Below, one piece after another: positions 1-5,220 of a stretch of 5,220 bases of DNA. The notes under the pieces are model-generated. The model had not been told where the DNA came from. It saw only the letters and a program-made list of their open reading frames with translations, and searched no databases. Both the position numbers and the translations under genes were made by a program. This stretch comes from Gammaproteobacteria bacterium (GTDB taxonomy: Bacteria; Pseudomonadota; Gammaproteobacteria; Steroidobacterales; Steroidobacteraceae), in assembly GCA_003162555.1 (NCBI GenBank), contig PMNQ01000203.1, forward strand, positions 1,388 through 6,607, given 5' to 3'. Position 1 is the first letter of the stretch; each line of letters starts with the position of its first letter.

Positions 1-17
1 GGCGAAGCGAAGGCTGA

Positions 18-278
18 TCATGCCCCGCAGTCTAAAGCCTGGCTTGCCGGTGCGGGAGCCGCGGGCGTGGCAGGGGCAGCGGGCGCAGGCGCTGCCGGCT
101 TCGCCGCTTTCACTTTGCTCGGTGGGCCGTCACTGGCCACAAGGCTCGTAAAGGCACAGTGCCCGGTATCGCGCGTGTAGCCCTCGCTCCAGCGATCGAG
201 CTCGCCGGCCGGACCGAATTTGAAGCTCAGGCCCTCACGAAACTGCAGGCCCGAGCAGGGCGCAAAGGCGCCTCCGGT
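18..278 (-). other. Open minus-strand frame without a start codon; possible gene remnant after the permease
   Basis: Directly after the permease stop (TGA, 281-279) the same minus-strand frame stays open for 86 codons and ends at TGA 20-18. It reads as two parts. The first, about 53 residues, has mixed composition with two cysteines and stretches such as FREGLSFKFGPAGELDRW and YTRDTGHCAF. The second is an Ala/Pro-rich tail (KPAAPAPAAPATPAAPAP) ending LDCGA. This looks more like protein than noise. The problem is the start: the frame has no ATG or TTG, its only GTG lies deep inside (140-138), and CTG (248-246) is 22 bases from the GGAGG at 275-271. It could be the 3' remnant of a gene cut at its 5' end, a gene with an unusual start, a rare read-through extension of the permease, or chance. 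I do not recognise the family. Bases 1-17 show nothing. Confidence 0.3.
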
Positions 279-1742
279 TCAACGCCTCGCCGGGTGTTCG
301 CTCTGGTGCAGCTTGCTGTGGTGCCGGCTGTAGAGAAAGTAGATCACGGTGCCGATGGCGGTCCAGATCACGAGCCGGTACCAGGTGCCGGCGCCGAGGC
401 TGAGCGCCATCCAGCCGCAGAACAGCACGCCCATGAGGCTGCAGAACCAGACCCAGCGCACACGGAACGGGCGGTTCAGGGTCGGGCGCGTATAGCGCAG
501 TACCAGTACGCTCAGGCACACCATCATGAAAGCGATCAGGGTGCCGATGGACACGAGTTCGGCGAGCAGGCCTATCGGCAGTAGTCCGGCCATCAGCGCG
601 CCGAACCCACCCACCAGCGCCGTGGCCACATAGGGCGTGCGAAACTTGGGGTGCACCTTGCCGAGAAACTGCGGCAGCAGGCCATCGCGCGCCATCGCCA
701 GCAGAATCCGCGACTGGCCCAGGATCATGACGAGGATCACCGAGGTCAGGCCGGCCAACGCGCCAAAGCTCACGAAGATGCTGAGCCAGCGCAACTGCGG
801 ATGGGATTCGAGCGCCGTGGCGACCGGCGCTGCGTCGTTGAGTTCCTTGTAGGGCATCAGGCCTGTGAGCGTGGCGGCCATGAGTATGTACAGCACTGTG
901 CAGATGGCCAGGCCCATCAGCAGGCCGAAGGGCATGTCGCGCTGCGGATTGCGCGCTTCCTGCGCCGCGGTCGAAACCGAATCGAAGCCGACGTAGGCAA
1001 AGAAGATCACGCCCGAGGCGCGGATGATGCCCGACCAGCCAAACTCGCCGGACACGCCGGTATTCGCGGGGATGAACGGATGCCAGTTCGCGGTGTTGAT
1101 GTAAGCCGCGCCCAGTCCGATCACCGCGAGGATGACTGTAACTTTGATGACGACGACGATCGTATTGACGAAGGCCGACTGCGAGATGCCGATGTAGCAG
1201 ATGGTGGCCGCGACGATCGCGATGAACACCGCCGGCAGGTTGAGCACCGCGCCGGTGGCGACGATGTGCACCGTATCGGGGCTGGTGAAAGGTGAATTCA
1301 GCAGGGCCTGAGGAAATACGTCGATATTGAAATGCTGCAGTATCTTGACGAAGTAGCGGGCCCAGCCGACCGCGACGGTGCCGACCGCGAACAGATACTC
1401 GAGCAGCAGGTTCCAGCCGACGAACCAGGCCGCGAACTCGCCCAGCGTCGCGTAGCTGTAGGTGTAGGCGCTGCCCGCCAGCGGCACCATGGCCGAAAAC
1501 TCGGCGTAGCACAGGCCGGCAAAGAAGCTGCCGATACCGGCGATGATGAACGAGAGCACGATGGCGGGGCCGGCGTGCTGCGCGGCCTCGAGACCCGTGA
1601 GCACGAAGATCCCGGTGCCGATCGTGCAGCCGACGCCCAGCAGCGTCAGCTGCCAGGGTCCGAGCGCGCGCTTGAGCTGCGAATTGCTCTGTTCGGTCTG
1701 AAGGCTCTCGAAGGTCTTGGTGGCCAGCAGTTTCTTCAGCAT
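279..1742 (-). CDS. APC-superfamily amino-acid permease, bacterial CAT/YfnA type
   Basis: This is an inner-membrane amino-acid transporter, probably proton-coupled or an exchanger as in its family. The 487 residues carry a short cytoplasmic N-terminus and about twelve hydrophobic segments, roughly at 31-50, 57-82, 100-131, 168-186, 191-213, 236-258, 272-296, 316-345, 370-388, 391-416, 429-449 and 453-471. The unwound-helix signature GCTIGTGIFVLTG (38-50) and the sixth-segment motif FFAYVGFDSVSTAAQEARNP (247-266) are typical of the cationic amino-acid transporter (CAT) branch that includes B. subtilis YfnA. The substrate cannot be read from the sequence. The ATG overlaps the end of suhB by 7 bases (ATGCTGA) and has a good Shine-Dalgarno sequence, so it is probably co-transcribed and translationally coupled with suhB. 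Length and topology are normal, with no sign of truncation. Confidence 0.93.
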   Translation of the reverse strand: MLKKLLATKTFESLQTEQSNSQLKRALGPWQLTLLGVGCTIGTGIFVLTGLEAAQHAGPAIVLSFIIAGIGSFFAGLCYAEFSAMVPLAGSAYTYSYATLGEFAAWFVGWNLLLEYLFAVGTVAVGWARYFVKILQHFNIDVFPQALLNSPFTSPDTVHIVATGAVLNLPAVFIAIVAATICYIGISQSAFVNTIVVVIKVTVILAVIGLGAAYINTANWHPFIPANTGVSGEFGWSGIIRASGVIFFAYVGFDSVSTAAQEARNPQRDMPFGLLMGLAICTVLYILMAATLTGLMPYKELNDAAPVATALESHPQLRWLSIFVSFGALAGLTSVILVMILGQSRILLAMARDGLLPQFLGKVHPKFRTPYVATALVGGFGALMAGLLPIGLLAELVSIGTLIAFMMVCLSVLVLRYTRPTLNRPFRVRWVWFCSLMGVLFCGWMALSLGAGTWYRLVIWTAIGTVIYFLYSRHHSKLHQSEHPARR

Positions 1743-2584
1743 TCCGGTGCTTCCTTGTGGCTGCGGGCCCGCAGCGTTCCGGCGGACTTTAACCCAGGCG
1801 TTGGCGCGGTGACGAGCGGCGCGAAAGCCGCGAGCAGCGCGGTGTGGATGCGCGGCGAGCCGGCGCAGACATCCTCGCCGAGTTCGTAGTTTTCGCCATT
1901 GATGCGGCTGATGTGGCCACCGGCTTCGGTGATCAGCAGCGTGCCGGCTGCGGTGTCCCAGGGCTTGAGGCCCATCTCCCAGAAACCGTCGACGCGTCCG
2001 GCGGCCACGTAGGCGAGGTCAAGTGCGGCGGAGCCTGGGCGCCGTACGCCTGCTACTTGTGGCATTACGACCTTCAGCATCTCGAGGTAGGTGTCCAGAT
2101 CGGCGTTGGCGCGAAATGGAAATCCGGTGGCCAGCAGCGCGCCCTCGAGTCCGCGCCGCTTGCTGACGCGGATCCGGCGGGTGTCGAGCTGTGCACCGAC
2201 GCCGCGCGTGGCGGTGAACAGCTCCTGGCGCAGCACGTCGTACACGGTCGCGACTTCGAGCCGGCCGCGCACCTCGCAGGCGATCGACACGGCATAGACC
2301 GGGAAGCCGTGCAGGAAGTTGGTGGTGCCATCGAGCGGGTCGATGATCCAGCGCGTCTCGTTATCGCCGCTGGCGCCGCTTTCTTCCGCCAGGATCGCGT
2401 GCGCCGGATAATGGTGGCGGATGATGCCGATGATTTCCTGCTCGGCGGCCCGATCCACCTCGGTGACGTAGTCGTGGCGGTCCTTGGCGTGGATTTCGAT
2501 GCTTTCGAGCTTCGGGATGCTGCGTGCGATCACTTCCCCGGCGCGGCGCGCGGCCCGCACGGCGATATTCAGCAATGGATGCAT
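1736..2584 (-). CDS. suhB: Inositol-1-monophosphatase family protein SuhB
   Basis: SuhB is a Mg2+-dependent inositol monophosphatase family enzyme of the cytoplasm. In E. coli it also joins the Nus-factor antitermination complex on rRNA operons; that role here is inferred from orthology. The 282-residue product shows the family's metal site: D44 in TEVDRAAE, E67-E68 in AEESG, motif DPLDGTTNF (82-90), and WDTAAG (209-214). GSAALDLAYVAAGRVDGF (184-201) is also characteristic. The ATG at 2584 gives MHPLLNIAVRAAR, matching the E. coli N-terminus almost exactly, so I prefer it to an in-frame TTG two codons upstream (2590). The C-terminus runs about 15 residues past the E. coli length with little evident conservation. 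The gene diverges from trmJ, as in E. coli, and leads into the overlapping permease. No clear Shine-Dalgarno precedes the start. Confidence 0.95.
   Translation of the reverse strand: MHPLLNIAVRAARRAGEVIARSIPKLESIEIHAKDRHDYVTEVDRAAEQEIIGIIRHHYPAHAILAEESGASGDNETRWIIDPLDGTTNFLHGFPVYAVSIACEVRGRLEVATVYDVLRQELFTATRGVGAQLDTRRIRVSKRRGLEGALLATGFPFRANADLDTYLEMLKVVMPQVAGVRRPGSAALDLAYVAAGRVDGFWEMGLKPWDTAAGTLLITEAGGHISRINGENYELGEDVCAGSPRIHTALLAAFAPLVTAPTPGLKSAGTLRARSHKEAPEC
1751..1756 (-). promoter_or_regulatory. Ribosome binding site of the permease, inside the suhB 3' end
   Basis: Minus strand AAGGAA lies 8 bases before the permease ATG (1742-1740) and inside the codons for the last residues of SuhB (KEAPEC). 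It fixes the permease start and supports coupled translation of the two overlapping genes. Confidence 0.75.
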
Positions 2585-2606
2585 AGTCAACTAGAATAGC
2601 AGCCTT
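2585..2606. promoter_or_regulatory. 22-base divergent spacer between suhB and trmJ with overlapping -10-like elements
   Basis: Only 22 bases separate the two start codons. On the plus strand TAGAAT (2592-2597) matches the sigma-70 -10 consensus at five of six positions, with a weak -35 candidate TTCAGC (2568-2573, spacing 18) inside suhB. On the minus strand TATTCT (2599-2594) overlaps it and matches four of six, without a convincing -35. Transcripts started here would have leaders of only a few bases, and neither start codon has a visible Shine-Dalgarno. The promoter assignment is an inference from a short motif. Confidence 0.4.
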
Positions 2607-3353
2607 ATGACGGCACTGCCGATCCGCATCGTCCTCGTCGACACCTCGCACCCGGGCAATATTGGTGCCGCGGCGCGTGCCATGAAAAACATGGAACTGA
2701 CCGAGCTGGCGCTGGTGCGGCCGCGGCAGTTTCCACATCCCGATGCCACCGCGCGCGCTTCCGGCGCTGACGACCTGCTGGCGCGCGCGCAAGTCTTTAG
2801 CACGCTGACCGAGGCGCTGGCAGGGTGCGGACTGGTGCTGGCCTGCACCTCGCGCGAACGCGATCACTACTACCGCGTGCTCGATGTGCGCGAGGCCGCC
2901 GCGCGCGCCGTGGCCGAGAGCGTCAGTGCGCCAGTGGGCATCGTGTTCGGCGGCGAGCACAGCGGCCTCAGCAACGAAGACCTGGCGCCGGCGCACGCGC
3001 TGCTGCGCATTCCAACCGGGGCCGAATACGCATCGCTCAACCTGGCGATGGCCGTGCAGGTGGTGGCCTACGAAATCCTGCGCGCGCGCGGTGTCCGCGC
3101 AGCAGCGGCGCAACGCGAGCAGCCGCTGGCCGATGCGCCGGCGATGGCGCGGCTGTACGAGCATCTGGAAGCGGTGCTCGAGGAAGTTGATTTCCGCGAT
3201 CGCACGCAGCAGGGCACGAACCTGATCAATCGCATGCGCCGCTTCCTGCAGCGCGCCGAACTGGACAGCAACGAGGTCAACATCCTGCGCGGCCTGCTGA
3301 CTGCGGTGCAGCAGCGGCGGCGCCGCGCGGGCGAGTCGGTGCCGCCCGCATGA
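2607..3353 (+). CDS. trmJ: tRNA (cytidine/uridine-2'-O-)-methyltransferase TrmJ
   Basis: TrmJ is a SPOUT-class enzyme that uses S-adenosylmethionine to 2'-O-methylate nucleotide 32 in the anticodon loop of certain tRNAs, acting as a cytoplasmic dimer. The 248 residues carry the three SPOUT motifs in order: HPGNIGAAARAMKNM (15-29), GIVFGGEHSGLSNEDL (111-126), and the knot region IPTGAEYASLNLAMAVQVVA (135-154). A C-terminal extension typical of TrmJ follows, with LYEHLEAVLEEVDF (183-196) and NRMRRFLQRAELDSNEVNIL (208-227). The N-terminus MTALPIRIVLVDTSHPGN lines up with E. coli TrmJ, supporting this ATG although no Shine-Dalgarno is visible. In E. coli trmJ lies just before iscR. Here it leads after 7 bases directly into iscS, so tRNA modification and Fe-S assembly genes appear to share one transcript. 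Confidence 0.95.
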   Translation: MTALPIRIVLVDTSHPGNIGAAARAMKNMELTELALVRPRQFPHPDATARASGADDLLARAQVFSTLTEALAGCGLVLACTSRERDHYYRVLDVREAAARAVAESVSAPVGIVFGGEHSGLSNEDLAPAHALLRIPTGAEYASLNLAMAVQVVAYEILRARGVRAAAAQREQPLADAPAMARLYEHLEAVLEEVDFRDRTQQGTNLINRMRRFLQRAELDSNEVNILRGLLTAVQQRRRRAGESVPPA

Positions 3354-3355
3354 GG
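3352..3355 (+). promoter_or_regulatory. Ribosome binding site of iscS, overlapping the trmJ stop codon
   Basis: GAGG lies 5 bases before the iscS ATG and shares bases with the trmJ TGA (3351-3353). The site is short, but its placement suggests translation of iscS is coupled to termination on trmJ. The ATG it serves gives an N-terminus ([13 protein letters not shown]) that matches the family. Confidence 0.5.
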
Positions 3356-3360
3356 CCCGC

Positions 3361-4884
3361 ATGAGCGATGCAGGCACGATCTACCTGGACTACGCGGCCA
3401 CCACGCCGGTCGATCCGCAGGTTGCCGCGCGCATGGCCGAGTGCCTGACGGCCGAGGGCGCCTTCGGGAATCCTGCCTCGACGCATCGCTACGGGCGCGA
3501 GGCGCGCGCGCTGGTCGAAGCGGCACGTGCGCAGGTGGCGGCGCTGATCGTGGCGCGCGCCAGCGATGTGATTTTCACTTCCGGCGCCACCGAGGCAAAC
3601 AACCTCGCCATCCTCGGGCTCGCGCGCGGTGCGCGTGCGGCGCGCGGCGCTTCGCAGGCGGTGCATGTGATCAGCTCGCGCACCGAGCACAAGGCGGTGC
3701 TCGATCCCTGCCGCCAGCTCGAGCGCGAGGGCTTTGCCGTGACCCTGCTCACGCCCGAGGACGACGGGCGCGTCACGCCCGCGCAGCTGCGCGCCGCACT
3801 GCGTCCCGAGACCGTGCTGGTTTCGCTGATGCACGCCAACAACGAGACCGGCGCGATCCAGGACATCGCCGCATACGGGGCGCTATGCCGCGCGCACGGC
3901 GCGGCGCTGCACGTCGATGCGGCGCAGTCGGCTGGCAAGCTCGCGATCGACGTCAAGGCCATGGGTATCGCGCTGCTGTCGTTCACGGCGCACAAGTTGT
4001 ACGGACCGAAAGGCATTGGCGCGCTGTACGTCGAGCCTGCGCACCGCGTCGGACTGCAACCTCTCCAGTTCGGCGGCGGGCACGAGCGCGGCGTGCGCTC
4101 GGGCACTCTGGCCGTGCACCAGATCGTCGGCTTTGGGGCCGCGTGCGAGCTGGCGGCGCAGCGGATGGCGGCTGAATCTGCGCGCCAGGCGCAGCTGCGC
4201 GCGCGCCTGTGGGCGGGGATCGGCTCGCTCCCGGGCGCGTTGCTGAACAGTCCACTCGAGCATTGCCTCCCCGGCCTGCTCAACGTCTCCTTCGCCGGCA
4301 TCGAGGGCGAGAGCCTGTTGTTCGGACTGGCCGAGCTGGCGCTGGCGAGCGGCTCAGCCTGCAATTCAGACAGCGACGAGCCCTCGTACGTACTGCGGGC
4401 GATCGGCCGCGATCGCGAGACCGCGCAGAGCGCGCTGCGCTTCAGCCTGGGCCGTGGCAGCAGCAACGAGGATATCGATGTCGCCGTGGCGGCCGTGCGG
4501 CGCGAAGTCGGCCGCCTGCGCGCACTGGCGCAAGACACGCTGGCCCAGGACAGTGTGGACGCTCCAGTGGCCGGCGAAGCCGGCTCTCGCGAGACGGGCA
4601 CCTGGGTGCGCTTTATGTTGAAAACGGCCGGCGCCCGGATTGCCACTGCCACCCACCAGGCCTACGGCTGTCCCCAGACGCTGGCGATCTGCGAATGGCT
4701 TGCCGCACAGCTCCCAGGCCGTCCCTGGCTCGATCCGGGGCTGGGCGGGGCCCTGGATTGGGTTCGGATGAGGGATCTGCCAGCCGATCGCCTGACACGG
4801 CTCCTGGTCGTCGAAGACGCGCTGCGCGCCGCGCTGGGCGCCGCAGAGCGGCAGGGCGGCGCTCGGAGTACAATCGGGGGTTGA
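3361..4884 (+). CDS. iscS: Cysteine desulfurase IscS with a fused C-terminal IscU-like domain
   Basis: This PLP enzyme converts cysteine to alanine and holds the released sulfur as a persulfide for Fe-S cluster and thio-modification pathways. Residues 1-390 form a class V aminotransferase fold close to E. coli IscS, shifted by six residues: SGATEANN (74-81), H110 in [10 protein letters not shown]186 and Q189 in HVDAAQS, PLP lysine K212 in [22 protein letters not shown] (239-250), and the persulfide cysteine C334 in [18 protein letters not shown]. The core should be active. E. coli IscS has 404 residues and ends in a tail that binds IscU. Here the tail is absent. After GRLRALA comes a linker of about 22 residues and then an IscU-like domain (about 413-497), giving 507 residues. 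There is no frameshift: codon use and frame continue to the stop. The gene lies between trmJ and iscA, with iscR and a separate iscU missing. Confidence 0.95.
   Translation: MSDAGTIYLDYAATTPVDPQVAARMAECLTAEGAFGNPASTHRYGREARALVEAARAQVAALIVARASDVIFTSGATEANNLAILGLARGARAARGASQAVHVISSRTEHKAVLDPCRQLEREGFAVTLLTPEDDGRVTPAQLRAALRPETVLVSLMHANNETGAIQDIAAYGALCRAHGAALHVDAAQSAGKLAIDVKAMGIALLSFTAHKLYGPKGIGALYVEPAHRVGLQPLQFGGGHERGVRSGTLAVHQIVGFGAACELAAQRMAAESARQAQLRARLWAGIGSLPGALLNSPLEHCLPGLLNVSFAGIEGESLLFGLAELALASGSACNSDSDEPSYVLRAIGRDRETAQSALRFSLGRGSSNEDIDVAVAAVRREVGRLRALAQDTLAQDSVDAPVAGEAGSRETGTWVRFMLKTAGARIATATHQAYGCPQTLAICEWLAAQLPGRPWLDPGLGGALDWVRMRDLPADRLTRLLVVEDALRAALGAAERQGGARSTIGG
4597..4851 (+). other. 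Degenerate IscU/NifU-N-like domain at the C-terminus of IscS
   Basis: Residues 413-497 of the iscS product align by eye with E. coli IscU from its first ligand loop to its last helix: WVRFMLKT with VMKLQIKV, the shared YGC (435-437), LPGRPWLD with VKGKSLDE, and [20 protein letters not shown] with LPPVKIHCSILAEDAIKAAI. The IscU N-terminal segment is missing. Of the cluster ligands, Cys63 is kept as C437, but Cys37 falls at T412, Asp39 at T414, His105 at T479 and Cys106 at R480. A second cysteine, C444, sits one helical stretch later. The domain is therefore unlikely to assemble a 2Fe-2S cluster like IscU. It could accept sulfur, hold the desulfurase dimer or dock a partner. Homology is a manual judgement. 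Confidence 0.75.
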
Positions 4885-4888
4885 GGAA
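4883..4888 (+). promoter_or_regulatory. Ribosome binding site of iscA
   Basis: GAGGAA begins inside the iscS stop codon (TGA 4882-4884) and stands 10 bases before the iscA ATG, a slightly long but workable distance. It indicates that iscA is translated from the same message as iscS. Confidence 0.55.
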
Positions 4889-4898
4889 TCCCGCCCCC

Positions 4899-5220
4899 AT
4901 GAGCATTTCACTGACTGCCTCCGCAGCTGACCGCGTCCGCAGCCACCTGGCCAACCGGGGGCGCGGCATTGGGCTGCGTCTGGGTATCAAGACCACCGGC
5001 TGTTCGGGCTACAGCTACGTCATCGATTACGCGGATGCGCCCGCGCCTGGCGACCTGGAGTTCGAGGACCAGGGGGTACGGGTATTCGTGGACAGCGCGA
5101 GTTTCCCCATGCTCGATGGCACCCGGGTCGACTTCGTCCGCAAGGGACTGAACGAGTCGTTCCAGTTCGCCAACCCCAACGTCAAGGCCGAATGCGGCTG
5201 CGGCGAGAGTTTCACCGTTT
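4899..5220 (+). CDS. iscA: A-type iron-sulfur carrier protein IscA (stop codon cut by window end)
   Basis: IscA is a small cytoplasmic Fe-S carrier that receives clusters or iron and passes them to apo-proteins. All three ligand cysteines are present at the E. coli positions: C35 in TTGCSGYSY and C99 and C101 in ECGCGESF. Other shared stretches are [19 protein letters not shown] and [14 protein letters not shown]. The visible frame gives 107 residues ending ESFTV, the same length and nearly the same end as E. coli IscA (ESFHV). The window's last base, T, would be the first base of the stop codon, so the protein is probably complete. The ATG at 4899 gives [13 protein letters not shown], matching the family start. 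It follows iscS by 14 bases, in the slot where iscU would normally lie. In E. coli hscB, hscA and fdx follow; whether they do here is outside the window. Confidence 0.95.
   Translation, partial: MSISLTASAADRVRSHLANRGRGIGLRLGIKTTGCSGYSYVIDYADAPAPGDLEFEDQGVRVFVDSASFPMLDGTRVDFVRKGLNESFQFANPNVKAECGCGESFTV

Noticed and set aside
1..180. A plus-strand frame open from base 1 to a TAG at 178-180, rich in Gly and Ala, which could be the end of a gene converging on the permease.
   Set aside because: Its composition follows the low-complexity GC-rich tract, I recognise nothing in it, and the minus-strand frame over the same bases looks more protein-like. Neither is proven.
259..272. Small hairpin GGCGC-CTTT-GCGCC (minus strand) just after the permease stop, considered as a terminator.
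   Set aside because: The stem is only 5 base pairs and there is no run of T after it.
2585..2590. TTGACT on the minus strand just before the suhB ATG, a near-perfect -35 hexamer.
   Set aside because: A matching -10 would fall inside the suhB coding region (TATCGC, three of six), so it would transcribe from within suhB. More likely chance.
159..2599. Long plus-strand open frames opposite the permease and suhB (for example 651-1295, 1332-1889 and 1844-2599).
   Set aside because: They lie antisense to two well-recognised genes, have skewed Arg/Ala/Gly-rich or unfamiliar sequences, and are expected in GC-rich DNA with few stop codons.
4570..4584. Inverted repeat GCCGGC-GAA-GCCGGC in the linker-coding part of iscS, a possible hairpin.
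   Set aside because: No T-tract follows and it lies within an open frame. GCCGGC is common in such GC-rich DNA, so there is no case for a terminator or attenuator.
4869..4874. TACAAT just before iscA, resembling a -10 promoter element.
   Set aside because: The bases 17 upstream (GAGCGG) do not resemble a -35 element and the site lies at the end of iscS coding sequence. iscA is adequately explained by co-transcription.
3489..4911. Long minus-strand open frames opposite iscS, up to 387 codons.
   Set aside because: The sense strand encodes a desulfurase with every catalytic residue in place. The antisense products are Arg/Ser/Ala-rich and unlike known proteins.

Overview
The window is GC-rich, densely coded and looks chromosomal. 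The protein sequences and the divergent order suhB / trmJ with iscS and iscA downstream match the suhB, trmJ, iscRSUA neighbourhood of Gammaproteobacteria, so the source is most likely a high-GC gammaproteobacterium (inference from recalled E. coli proteins and gene order; no search was run).

Layout. Bases 1-278 hold no gene with a recognisable start. The minus strand there is open from the stop of the permease down to 18 and reads like protein with an Ala/Pro-rich tail, but it lacks a usable start codon. On the minus strand, suhB (2584-1736) overlaps by 7 bases a 12-segment APC-family amino-acid permease (1742-279), so these two form an operon. On the plus strand run trmJ (2607-3353), a cysteine desulfurase iscS (3361-4884) and iscA (4899 to the window end). 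Gaps of 7 and 14 bases make them one operon. The two operons diverge from a spacer of only 22 bases between start codons.

Function. TrmJ methylates tRNA position 32. IscS takes sulfur from cysteine, and IscA is an A-type Fe-S carrier. SuhB is an inositol-monophosphatase family protein that in E. coli also takes part in rRNA transcription complexes.

The main point of interest is the desulfurase. Its catalytic core is intact, but the usual IscU-docking tail is replaced by a linker and a C-terminal domain of about 85 residues that aligns to IscU. This domain keeps the YGC cysteine but has lost the other cluster ligands. There is no separate iscU between iscS and iscA, and no iscR between trmJ and iscS. 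The canonical iscRSU block is therefore reduced to one fused gene whose IscU half can hardly be a normal scaffold.
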